A DNA stretch of 64,000 nt. Origin: Diphasiastrum complanatum. Its lineage: Eukaryota; Streptophyta; Lycopodiopsida; Lycopodiales; Lycopodiaceae. The notes beneath the pieces are model-generated. The model was given only the letters and a program-made list of their open reading frames with translations. It did not search any database and had not been told where the DNA came from. This document shows, one piece after another, positions 44,440 through 58,437 of the stretch (its first letter is position 1; each line of letters opens with the position of its first letter). Position numbers and translations under genes: made by a program. The stretch spans positions 49,362,996-49,426,995 of the forward strand of contig CM055108.1 of assembly GCA_029204225.1 (NCBI GenBank), in the 5' to 3' direction.

Positions 44440-44699
44440 GGAACTAACCCTCGCAGGTCTGAGACAATACCCTGGAGCTGCTACCATTCATGTGAAGGTT
44501 CATGCCCCCTTGTTTTCGAGAAATCAAAATCTGATGAGATTTTGCCTCTCTTTTTCCCTCCAAAAACAGATTATGAGCTTTTTTTTTCTTCTGGTTTTTA
44601 TGGATTTTATGGATTAATGAAGGGATTGGGTGCTTGGATCTGATCCTCCCACCCCACAATATCTCCCTACAGTGCAAGCAAACAAAAAAATCACACAAA

Positions 44700-44700
<1 letters not shown>
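44440..44700 (-). repeat. Gypsy leader-like repeat
   Basis: Homologous to about 61970-62180 (shared GGTCTGAGACAATACC-like start, TTTTCCCTCCAAAAA, then the TGATGGGATTTT-like block). At 62180-62345 that copy runs into a Gypsy primer site, so this is probably the same kind of 5' leader, minus sense. Confidence 0.6.
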
Positions 44701-45671
<971 letters not shown>

Positions 45672-46740
45672 ATTAAAATGAATGTTACCAATGAACTTCT
45701 CAAGGAAGTTGGTAAGAGTCAAAGTGCAAGTGAGGCATGGAATGCCTTGAAGAAGCTCTTTGAATCAAAGTCCACATCTAGGGTATTGACCCTAAGGAGG
45801 CAAATATTTTCTAGTAGACAAAGAGAGGGTGAAAGTGCTCATGCATTTGTCTTGAGGGTTAAGTCCTTAAGTGATGATCTAGCATGCATTGATGAAACTT
45901 GCATAGAAGATGGTGAAATAGTCCAGGTTATGTTGAATGGTTTGATAGATGAACATGCTAACCTTGTGAAAAGTTTTGCCATTCAAAGGGACTTGCCAAG
46001 TGTGGTTGACTTGCAAGAAATCTTATTGGCTGAAGAACATAGGTTGCAATCAAAGCTTGATGGTGCATCCTTGCAAGGTGGAGGTGAAGAGGCTTTCTTC
46101 ACAAAAGGCAAAGTCAAAGGCAAAGGTAAAGGCGAAGGGAAACGGTCCAAAGGTGGTAACTTGGATCATGATGATCACTCTTCCTCCTCCTCATCTATTT
46201 CTTTTAGAAAGAAAGATAAGTCAAAGTTCAAGTGCTTTTCATGTGGGATAAAAGGTCATTTTGCAAATGAATGTCATAAGAAGCAAAGTAATGAAGGTAG
46301 CAAGCAAAACAACTTTTGTACTTCTAATGAGGATCTAGATTCTTGTGATCCTCTCATGATGTGTTCTTCAAGTCTAATGTCAAGTGGAAGTGACAAGGAT
46401 TCATGGTGGATAGATAGTGGATCCAGTTCACACATGACTAGTCACAAGGAATTCTTTGCTTCTTTGATCTCTTATGTTGGAACCAAGAAAGTGGTTCACA
46501 TGCCAAATGGTGGTGAGTGTATGATGAAAGGTATTGGCTCATATCCTATTTGTCTTTCTACTAATAGGAATGCAAGGCTTGATGGTGTTCTTTACATTCC
46601 TTCACTTTCAAGGAATTTGCTAAGTGTTGGTCAAATGTTAAAGAAAGGGTACAAGACAAAGTTTGTTGGATATGTTTGCTTCATTACTAAGGGAGATGTC
46701 TTGATTGCTAGGGTCAAATGGAGTCATTTGGTGCTAAATT
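45672..46740 (+). pseudogene. Copia Gag-protease fragment
   Basis: Opens at IIKMNVTNELLKEVGKSQSA (the same as the gag near 17800) and runs 354 codons without a stop. Capsid half (KSTSRVLTLRRQIFS), basic KGKGKGEGKRSKGG spacer, knuckle CFSCGIKGHFANEC (about 46231-46272), protease WWIDSGSSSHM (about 46403) and LDGVLYIPSLSRNLLSVGQ. It ends at a stop (46739-46741) just before the integrase would start. The gag N-terminus is missing. Confidence 0.92.
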
Positions 46741-46741
46741 A

Positions 46742-47594
46742 GTATCATGTTTGAACTCTTCTACTCATAGATTTCCATGTCTTGGTGGCTCTTCAATGGA
46801 ACTACATGGCAAGTGCAAAAATGGAAAAGGTAAAAAGAGAGCTAACTTCATCAATGAAGGTGATGAAAACTCTTCTTTGGAAGTGGTTGTTGCTAATGAC
46901 TTATTTACTCATTTGGAAAAAGATGGTGCTTTGAGCATGTTTGAAGAAAAAGTTTCTTTTGTATCTTTATGTGATGAGTCCATGAAAGTCATTTGTGCAA
47001 CAAAGTTATAATAGTTTATGATATGAAAATCCAAGCTATGTATCTCTATCCTCCAAAATTATGCACATCTGCTAAAAAATGTTGAAAACTAAATTTCTCC
47101 CTTTCAACACATACACAATGCCTCTCTAATAGATTGGAAACTTGCGCCATGTGCCCGACCCTAGCAAATAGGTCGACAATGTCATCGCCTGCTTTTGTGA
47201 GCACCTCTAACAAAAACCTGACAACAATATACAATTACTCGAACTAGTACAAATTTCAATTACAAAATGTGATTACAGCCAAGTACAAATTCTTTCATTG
47301 TTATTAAATCCAAACTTCAAAGAATGATTATAGGTTTGACACTCACCTATATAGATGTGGTGACCGCTCGTCTCCTCCGCGACATGGCTCCCTTGCAACT
47401 TTCGTGATAGTTAGATTGTTAAGATCCATAACCCAATTTCTTTCTGGGCGAAAAGCATTCTTGTTTACGCGATATCCGGACTTTCTGTCATACGTGGTTG
47501 GGTGGAAGGAGGCTCTATGGTAGAGAGGCATTTTCAAAAGTGTATCTTGAAATTAAACACAATATGAGAGACTATTTGTTTGTAAATTTTAATT
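46742..47594. other. Unassigned interval
   Basis: A plus-strand frame to 47011 (KCKNGKGKKRANFINEGDEN ...) continues after the Copia piece but is unfamiliar. Minus-strand frames at 47046-47234 and 47343-47537 are also unfamiliar. No call. Confidence 0.3.
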
Positions 47595-48010
47595 GCTGAA
47601 ATTCTTCATGAGATATAAGTTCCCCATTCCGTGGCAAATGTTGTCTTGTGTTGGTCCTGGGGGGCTATCTTCACCTGGTTGTAGCCGCTGAAGCCATCTA
47701 GAAAATTGTAGGCTTCGGCGCCAACTACTCTGTTGAGGACACTTTCCGTAAATGGTAAAGGAAAATGATCTTTTTTGGTGACTGCATTTAGCGCCTTCAG
47801 ATTCACACAAATCCGCAATTTGCCGTTCTTCTTGGGTACTATAACTATCGTTGATACCGATTCTGTGTGCTCGATTTCATAGATGAAATCTACATCCATC
47901 AGCTTCTGCAACTCCTGCTTGATCAGCTTAGTATAATTCGGGTTGCAGTGGTAATAACGGCTTACCGTGGGGACTACTCCGTCCACCAAGGGTATGGAGT
48001 GTTGGACTAC
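47595..48010 (-). pseudogene. Ty3/Gypsy RT N-terminal fragment
   Basis: Minus strand: PTVSRYYHCNPNYTKLIKQE, GKLRICVNLKALNAVTKKDH, FPLPF and FLDGFSGYNQVKIAPQDQHK are the opening blocks of Gypsy RT, with the catalytic-region Asp in FLDGFSGYNQ. It stops at EWGTYIS, before the YXDD block. Confidence 0.88.
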
Positions 48011-50870
48011 TGTTGGTGGAATGCCCTTGCTTGATCATAGTGATTCTAGGAGCAATTGCCACATAGTCAATTTAGATGCACTTAATATAGCCTAAATTTG
48101 AAGCTAGTCTTGATTTATTTGGTGAATTTGCAAACTCCAATACTCGATTGGTCTTGTTAAATGTTTACCATTAATCTCAAAGTTGATGCATTTTATGTAA
48201 TTTGTATTTTGTCAATTTCAAGTGTACTTCAATAAGATTTCATATTAATTTTGTTCGTATATTACAGATCAAATATATTTATTACGATCAACCAACGAAT
48301 ATGTCATCTGTTGAAGAAATGTCCCGAAACAGGTATTTATATTGTAGTGTTTATGAAATAATATGTATTTATGATATGGACATGTAGCATTGTGTGTTGC
48401 ATATGATATTTTTTTTTTGTGAATGCTCAAAGCACAATGCCTCCATGAGATTTCGAAAAATTAAAAAGGATGGAAGCTTATCAAAAAAGAAAATCATGAA
48501 AAAGAGCGCAAATGATTGATCGAGTACTTAGTGGAGGATCATCGTCATCAAGTTCTAGCATTCGACCTCGACAAAGAACTACGGTACTATATATTTGTAA
48601 TTATTAAAAATTTGAGAGCAGATTAATTGTCATGCAAATCGTTTTTTGCATCAACAAGCTAACCATTCTTATGTTTGTTACATGAAATTAGTATAAAAAA
48701 GAGTACGACATAAAGATATATTGTGAGTGTAATCAATGTAAAGGATTTAAAATTCGACCAAGATGAATTGTGGCACAACATTTGTGGAAGTTTGGAAAGC
48801 ACGTTGAGGAGCCTGATGTGGTTTTCGATGTATATTTTATTTGCTTAGTATTGGTCTTTATCATACACAATGTTTTTGAAAAAAAGACTAATGCATGTAT
48901 AGTTTTTCTCTCTTGTAGAATACTATGGTGCATTGGTGTCAACCTCTTGCACAATTGATATTCTTATCAACAAGACAAGAAATATTGATTTTGGATCATG
49001 TTTGGAATTGGACGAACATCTAGTTGATGATTTAATTGATGAGGTCATTAGTGACTACACACTGAGTAATGTGGAGGTTATGCATATATCCACTCACTCC
49101 ACCAGTCTTGAGGCACGACAAACTGGATATTTGTCATCAAAGAGTGGAGATCATCGATTGTCATGGAATCACTCCCTCAAATGCAAAACACCTGCAAAAA
49201 TTGGAACAAAAGAACATCATGTTTTATATTAAACATTGGAAATAATCAAATACATCAAAAACTAACTTAAGTAGGCTTTAAACTTGTATTAAGAGAGTGA
49301 GAGACAGATTAATGGTTTGGGGGTGAAGGTCGTGTACAAGCAGATTAGGGTTTAAAAATTATGGGGTGCGATTTTAGGCCCGTTCATGCACAGTCTTTAG
49401 GCATTATGCATTACCATTAGGCTTTATGCATTAAGCTTCACACATTACATTTTAGGCAGTAGGCATTACATTGTAGGCATTATGCATTACGTTCTAGGCA
49501 TCAGATTTTAGGCATTAGAATTAGTTAAAGAGTAGGCAAAATCATTCCAATGGATCTGCTATTTTTATGATCAGTGCTAGTTTGTCAAATCAACCAATTA
49601 CACATTACATTCATTATTTAGAAATGTCCACGTTTTATGTTATTATTATTCTTCCAATGGATTTGCTAGTCACATACGATCAATGTTTATGATAATGCTA
49701 GTTTGTCAAATCAAGCAATTACACATTGTGTTCATTCTTTATAAATTTCCATGTTTTATGTTGTAATTTTTTTATCAATAATAACAAAATAAAATAGAGT
49801 TCAAATCTCAACATCTATTTTCTATTTAACAATTGTACTTGGCAATCATAAGATTTTCCTAGAATAATAACACTGAAATGTAATTGTTTGAAAATGACAA
49901 CAACGACATAGTAGAATGGCATAGTAGAATTAATGTCTTTGGACATAGATAGTAGTGAAAGTATTCTATAGTGACAGGACTAACTCACTTATTTTGGGTC
50001 CAAAAGCAATGTTTTAGAATATGTATAACCACATAAATTCTGGTTAGCTCGCTTAGAATTGAGTAAGCTTTTTGTATCAATTCAATCTGAGAAAAGATAA
50101 CAGGCCTATATGCCTAATTATGGGTCACATTATAGAAATACTTTAAACTAATCATGCATATATTCGATGCAAAGAACTCCAAAAATAGAGCAACATTGCT
50201 TTCTACATCACTTGAATCAGAGCTCATACTTAGAAGATATTTTAGTTGCAAAAAAATTAAGAAATTTCATAAAATTGTAAAAATTCATCTATCTGAAAAG
50301 GATCTTAAAAAATCCCAATCAAACTGAAATGAAATATTGTCATGCATATACTTGTTGGAATCAGCTCGAAGAGTAAAAAATGATTGTAGTTATGACTTTT
50401 TGAGGTCATTATTGTAATACTTTTATTGATAAAAGCATTTTTGACAATTACTTACAAAAAATCTATATCTAAACAAATAATTAAATATAGTCTAGTAATG
50501 TGTGTGATAACACTACTTTAATTGCTGAAGCCAACTCATCCATAGTTTTCTAAAAGTACTATCTAAGTTTGTAGTCTTCAGTAGTTGCTAGTGTGTGGCT
50601 TCCAAAATGATATATAGTTAGTAGTTCCTCTTTTAGTTAGTGAAGATGAGAAAACATTGGTAATATGCATCATTGCTTTGACTAAGGTACTCCTACAACT
50701 TTAGCATGGAGTAATTTTTGTTTTGTATGAGGCCAATTCTGGTTCTCAACATGCGCACAATCACCTTGCGACATTGCTACAAACAATGAACCTTTCATAT
50801 ATGTTTATTAAAATTGATGTCCCAAAGTTTCTGAACATTTTTTTGACCTGAAGTGCAATGAGTTTATGTA
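48011..50870. other. Mostly featureless AT-rich DNA with small repeats
   Basis: A short stretch near 48700-48830 reads CECNQCKGFKIRPR, then a stop and IVAQHLWKFGKHVEE. It weakly recalls the Cys-rich transposase-associated region of CACTA elements. Degenerate TAGGCATTATGCATTA-type repeats lie at 49387-49515, and a 107-bp two-copy tandem repeat starts at 49547 and 49654. I see nothing else. Confidence 0.4.
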
Positions 50871-50873
50871 AAC

Positions 50874-52339
<1,466 letters not shown>

Positions 52340-54490
52340 TTTAGTGAGGAAGAGAGATTCAAGAAGGAGCCATATTGTCCCTACACCCCTCAACAAAATG
52401 GGGTGGCCGAGAGGAGGAATAGAACATTATGTGAATGTTCTTAAGCCTTGAGATTAGATGCATGCTTGTCAAAGTCATTTTGGGGTGAATCACTCACTTG
52501 TGCCAATTATTTAATCAATAGAGTTTCATGTAAATCTATTGATGAAAAAATTCCTTTTAAAGTTTTGTGTGGAAGAAAGACTAACTTCAAACACTTGAAA
52601 GTTTTTGGATGCACTTGTTATGTGCATGAACTTTTGGAGACAAGGACAAAGAAAGATCCATCATCAACAAAAGGGATCATGCTTGGATATGGTAACACAA
52701 GTAAGGGATACAAGGTATATTTTCCATCCTTGGACGAGTTTGTGGTGTTTAGAGATGTAATCTTTGATGAATACAAGATACACAAACTTGATGATGGCTC
52801 AACCATCTCAAACATCAAGAGGATAGTGGGCGAGAATCAAGATGATCTTGACTTTGAGGAGGAGCCTAAGTAGGAGCTTTAACCAAGTCAACCTATCACA
52901 CCTAGAAGATCATCAAGGGTAAGAATGGAGCCAACAAGGCTCACATATCAAGGCAAGGGGCAGCAAGCCGAGGGTAATCCATCTACTTCTTTTTCTCTTA
53001 TGTCAAGTTTTGATGAGCCTGCAAATGTAAAAGATGCTTTAAGTTCAAAAGAATGGTACCAAGCTATGCTAGATGATAATGTTTTGATGGATAATAGTAC
53101 TTGGATCCTTGTTGATAGACATCTAAGAATGTGATAGGATGTAAGTGGGTGTTCAAACTCTTGTTAAATTCAGATGGAAGCATAAGCAAGTATAAGGCAA
53201 GGCTAGTTGCCAAGGGATATGCCCAAGAGAAGGGCATAGATTATGAGGAGACTTTTGTACCCATGGCCAAGTTGGACACAATAAGGTTGATTATTGCTCT
53301 TGCCTCTCATTTTGGAGGGATGCTTTGCCAAATGGATGTGTCAAATTCCTTTCGTAATGGATTCTTGGAAGAAGACATCTTCATGGAGCGGCCTTGAGGA
53401 TTCATCAAGTTTGGGTTGGAGAACAAAGTTTGTCATCTACAAAGGAGAATCTATGCCTTGAAGCAAGCTTCTAGGTCTTGGAATTCAAGTCTACATCATT
53501 ATCTTGTTTCACTTGGTTTCTCTCAAAGTGAATATGATCCTAGCTTGTACCTTAAGTTTGATTATCATGGTGTTGTACTTTTTCTAGTCTATGTTGATGA
53601 CATCATCCTTAGTGGTGATAGTATTGAGAGAGTCAAGGAAGATCTTTCCCTAGAGCTAAAAATGGTAAATCTAGGAGATCTTCATTATATTCTGGGCATA
53701 GAGGTCATTAGAGGGTCTAATTTTATCTTTATTAGTCAAACAAATTATGCTCAAAGTTTTCTAAAGAAGTTTAAGATACAAGTTTGCAAGTATGTAGAAA
53801 TTCCTATGGAGCAAGATGTAAAAGTGTCTTATAATGATGATGAAAGATCCTTCATGGACATCACTTTATATAGACAGCTTATACGCTCCTTAATGTGGAT
53901 TAACATTACTAGGCCTGATCTTAAGTGTGTAGATTAAGTCAATTTATGCAAGATCCATTGAACATTCATTGGAAGAAAGCTAAAAGGATCTTGAGGTATA
54001 TCTCGGGTACACTAGATCTTGGAATACTTTATGGAGGAAATGTAATTGACTTGCATGCCTATAGTGATTCAAATTTTGTAAGTGACAAGAGAGATAGAAG
54101 ATCAAGAAGTGCATATGCAACTTTCATAGGTGATGGAGTATTTTCTTGGCTATCAAAAAAGAGAGAAACAATCGCACTCTCTTCAATCGAGACTGAGTAC
54201 AAGGCACTTACTACAACAACTAACGAGGTGCTTTGGATCAAGAGACTATTAATGGAGCTTAATGTTATGAATCCAAAGTATGTACCAATCATCCATAATG
54301 ACAACATCTCAGCTCAACATCTTGTATCAAGTCCAATTTTCCATGCAAGGTCCAAACACAGAAATTTGTGATCACTTTGTGTGGAAAAGGTGTAAGCAAG
54401 GGAGATCCCTTTGAAACATGTATCAAGTAGTGAGTGTGTGGATGATATACTCACTAAACCTCTTCAAAGAGCAAGATTCATAATTTAGAT
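52340..54490 (+). pseudogene. Copia integrase end, RT and RNase H
   Basis: Begins in integrase (YCPYTPQQNGVAERRNRTL, about 52370-52425), then FGCTCYVHELL, FRDVIFDEYKIHKL, a linker PRRSSRVRMEPTRLTY with a stop near 52871, and the RT start. The frame changes at 53130; RT has [39 protein letters not shown], a TGA at 53395-53397 in the RPxGF motif, and LVYVDDIILSGDS near 53590. RNase H reads HAYSDSNFVSDKRDRRSRS and ends VDDILTKPLQRARF near 54480. At least five disabling mutations are present. Gag, protease and most of integrase are missing. Confidence 0.92.
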
Positions 54491-54536
54491 CATCTCTTGG
54501 AGTGATTAGTAGATCTATGTTAGATCCAAACAAGTT

Positions 54537-55090
54537 GTGAGGAGGAGTGGTAAAAATGCACAAGCTAGTTTGGACCAAATTTGGTCATATGACTTGTAAT
54601 TGACAATTTGGACATATTGTGGGATGTCACACGTGCCAAATAGCTTAGGATGCTTTTCAAGAACTTTATTCCTCATCCTACATTTTGATGGCACCTTTGG
54701 AATGAGGCCAAAATGTATATAGATAAGCTAGAAGTAGGAGCTAAAATTAGCAATTTTTACATTGTTTTTGGATCTCAAGATCTTGACCCCCAATTAGGGT
54801 GGATAGAATGACCTATTAGGTTGGATTTTAGGGTTAGGTCATGATAAGTTTAAATAAGCCCTAAAGTGCTTAGATCCGAGCTACTTATGTATAAATATGT
54901 GATGTTTCTCCATCAAAGTATGAGTAAAAATTTGGTTTTCCTTTTATCATTGTTGTTTGTGATCTCTATGCTTGATATTTGCCATTTACATTTGGTTTTT
55001 TGCATTTGTGGGATTGATTAGAGAGTTGAGGTACTGTCCTCTGCCTATGGAGGTCGTACAGTCACACGTGTGAAGAGTATTGCAAGAATT
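54537..55090 (+). repeat. Polypurine tract and 3' LTR of the 52340 Copia element
   Basis: GTGAGGAGGAG at 54537-54547 is the polypurine tract; the LTR starts at 54548 (TGGTAAAAATGCAC). The start is homologous to the LTR at 30768 (TTGGTCATAT shared). CACACGTGTG at 55063-55072. The right end is not certain. Confidence 0.7.
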
Positions 55091-57521
55091 AAAGTCGTAT
55101 AGTGGAGTTAAAGCCAAGGAAAAGCTAGTAGACACTAAGTTGGATGGTGTTTTTGGTATTGGATCTCTTCAAGGTGCTTCCTCCATCATCTCACAAGCTT
55201 ATTGGAGCCTATTTGCTGCATTTTTAACATATCAATTATACATTGTTTTGCTATGCCTTCTGTCAATGATTATCTAAAGAATGTAAAACTTGGATAACTC
55301 ACACTTTTGTTAAGAGTAAGCTTTAAAGAGTATTTTTAGAATCCAATATTTTTCTCTAGGGAAAAAGAATTTAGAATGTACATGTATAAATAGAGAGCAC
55401 AAATGCTTGGAGATTTATGAGAAACCAAAGACTATTGATATGCCATGTACTAGCTCGAACTTATTATACCTCGTACAAGCAGTAGTAGATGTCTGTACTT
55501 GAGTTAGTCATGCATTGAATCATGATCTTGGTATTAGACCAGTTGTATTTTTGTTCGTTGCTTGTAGACTATCTTGAGTTTAAAGAAAGTCTTTTAAAGA
55601 GAAAATACTAGCGAGAGGAAGAGCTCCAAAATGAATGGTGCCATCCATGTCAAAAATTGCCAATTGACATATTCAAGGGATATCCTTTGGGCCTTGGGTT
55701 GGCTCGGCCTTCTAAATGGGCTTTGGAAACTTGATTCGACATTCGTATGCCCTTTAGGCTTACTGGTCAATGGTCACAGAAAATGCCACTTAACATTTTA
55801 GATGTGACCAGAAATGTTGATCGGTGTTTTTCTTAGTCCCAAAGTTGTTCTGTTCGGTCATAAAAAATGCCAATCGGTGTTTATAGGTATTTACTTCATC
55901 ATAGGCAATGGCAATCAATGTTTGCAGGTGTTTTACTTAGTCATGTAACCAAGTCATAGATCATGTTATTCGATGTCTGTTGGTCTATGCAAAAGTAAGT
56001 CTATTTCTATAGACTGTTGTCAAATGCCTTATATTTATGCAGATTATGCCAGATTCTATGTAATTATGTATATTGTTAGAAAAATAGAATAAATATACAG
56101 ACTTAATAGGTTTTCATTAAAAATGACATTAGGTGGCAATTCTAACAACACCATCTTCGTAACCCTATCCCCCCTCCCCCCCACCCCCTTTTTTTGTTTT
56201 TTTTTGTTTTTGTTTTTTTGTCTCAATATAGCTTCTTGGTCATAGCCCTTTTGTCCCACATCACCATCCATCACCCACTTGCTCCTACTAAGGTGGAGAA
56301 AGACATCATGAATGTGAAGATGATGAATAAAGAGTCATGAGATCTGGAGTGTCCGATTGTAGAAATCATGGCCACAATTTTTTAAGAATGAATATTTTAT
56401 GATCATGAAAGCCATAGCTATGGGATCATCAAAATTGTGACTATATTTGCAAGTCATACATATAGTCTTGATTGAATTCAAAAATGTGAAAAATGTGGTT
56501 GTGAACAAGTTTTTGAGCTTAGGATTAAGAAATTATGCTTGTGCAAATTTACATGAAGATTTGGATATGACAAGGAGTGATAACAAGAGTCATGGTATTG
56601 TCACGGTTAAAACTTCAAGTTCAAAGGCCAAGAGCAAATTGTCAAAGCTAATTGAATGGGCAATGATGTCGTGAGGCCTTTGTGATATACCATAGCATTT
56701 TTCTTATTTAGAAAACTCTTTTGTAACCTCTCTTTGCTTGATGTAATTACCAAGCATCCTCTGACCAAGGCTTTCATTTGTTCTCCAAATTCAAGTTCAA
56801 GTCCCTCCATGCACACATGTAAAGAGACCGAGAACCTTGTGCTCCACGTTGTTGCTAATCAATCTTGATTGTTTTAGATGTAAACTCGCCCTTTGGCAAT
56901 TGTAGGCCAATGGCCATAATGGTCATAAATGGACAAATGGATCTTATGCCCCATCTAAGCCAATTGTGGTAGTTAAAATGTAAATAGGTATGCATAGCAT
57001 GATGCTTTATTTCAGAAGACAAAAACAATGTCAAGTGACCCTTGCTGCTATGTAGAAATTTAAACATGGAGATGATGCCACAAACATGTACATTTGAACA
57101 TGTATGTGAGTTTTGTGAAATTTTGAAGGCTCTTTGAAATTCGAGTTTGATTCCACTTTGATACATGCAAAATGTACATAGGTAGTGGCAGTCTTCACTT
57201 TATTTTTGTGTATATGGGAAGACTTTATTTTTGCGTATATGGAGCTAGCTTATGAGGTATAATTCCTCCACATAATTTAAGGTAGCCAAATTAGTTATAG
57301 ACACATTATCACAAGATGACATCATCTCATAATTATATCTTTTGTGATGTCTATGCTCAACTTCATACTATTAGACAATATAACAAAAAAAGTGATTGAT
57401 ATATCACGAGAATCTTTGCCTTATGCACGACATTCAAATAAATGAGAAATAAATAAAATAAAATAGCATCGGTGGAAGGGCAAAAAGAATGCACACACCC
57501 CCCCCCCAACCCCCCCACCCG

Positions 57522-57552
<31 letters not shown>

Positions 57553-58437
57553 CACAATCCCCCCAAAAAAAAAAAAACATTAACCCTAGAATTAGTTGAA
57601 TAAATCTAGTTTGTGCTCTCATTATATCCGTTTGCCAATGCTTTTTTCTTGAAAATCTGAGCTTTAGCACAAAAACAAACAGAAGGACAAAGCAGGAGCG
57701 CCACAGAGCGAACGGACACATCGTTCATACACTCGATCTATCGACCAGCACTAGAATCTTATGCAGCTGCACTTGATTTTTGCCTCATACAATATTCCAT
57801 TTCTGAATGATTTGATGTCTAGTTCCAATTTTTTTGAATTTGAACTTGTTGCTCGAAATTTGCGTTTTTCCCAGTATTTTTACAATAGCACATCCGTTCT
57901 TTCAATGTAGATGTTATGCAGCTGTTATTTAGCATCGACAAGCTGTTTGTTAGAAATAGCTTTGCTTGGCGTCATTTACTACGTTTTATATTATAGAGGT
58001 CAGTTGTGTTTTTTAGATCAATGGCGTTCTGTGCTGCTGCATGTATCTGCATAAACGATGCATTTCGGATTGATTACGCTGAGGTTTTGTGAATCTGCGT
58101 AAAAATCAGATAAAGGAATCAGGTGATAGTTGGTTGCCCTATCGCAGATCCAGCTTTGAGGAGATAGCTAGCTGCCTAATGCAGAACATTAAGATCCGCG
58201 CAGTTTGTGTCAAGTCTGACATTAAGTTTCTGTGAAAAAGGCGAATTGCTCGCAGAAATTTCTCCAGTACCTTAGTTCCAACAATTAAAACGGGCAAAGC
58301 TCTGGAATGCCATGCCATGGGACACATTGATCATTAGACACGTTGGAAGGTAATTGCCAGATTAGAGTACAGAGAATTTTCGCTCTGAGCGTACTTTGAT
58401 GAGCAATACACTCGATAATTAGTACTCTATTCTAGAT
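55091..58437. other. Intergenic, no gene recognised; upstream of the DOMON-b561 gene
   Basis: A 65-codon open frame at 55080-55277 has a hydrophobic tail but no known domain. A pyrimidine-rich tract with runs of C and T lies at about 56168-56220. C-rich runs at 57498-57551 include C30. No promoter elements of the downstream gene can be fixed. Confidence 0.5.
57522..57551. repeat. C30 homopolymer
   Basis: Thirty consecutive C, within a longer C-rich patch (57498-57565). G-quadruplex/i-motif potential; length may be an assembly estimate. Confidence 0.88.

Noticed and set aside
45678-46740. Host zinc-knuckle protein gene
   Set aside because: Has the DSG protease site and matches the gag near 17800; it is a Copia fragment.
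57363-57721. Gly-rich minus-strand frames
   Set aside because: Translation of the C-rich homopolymer patch.
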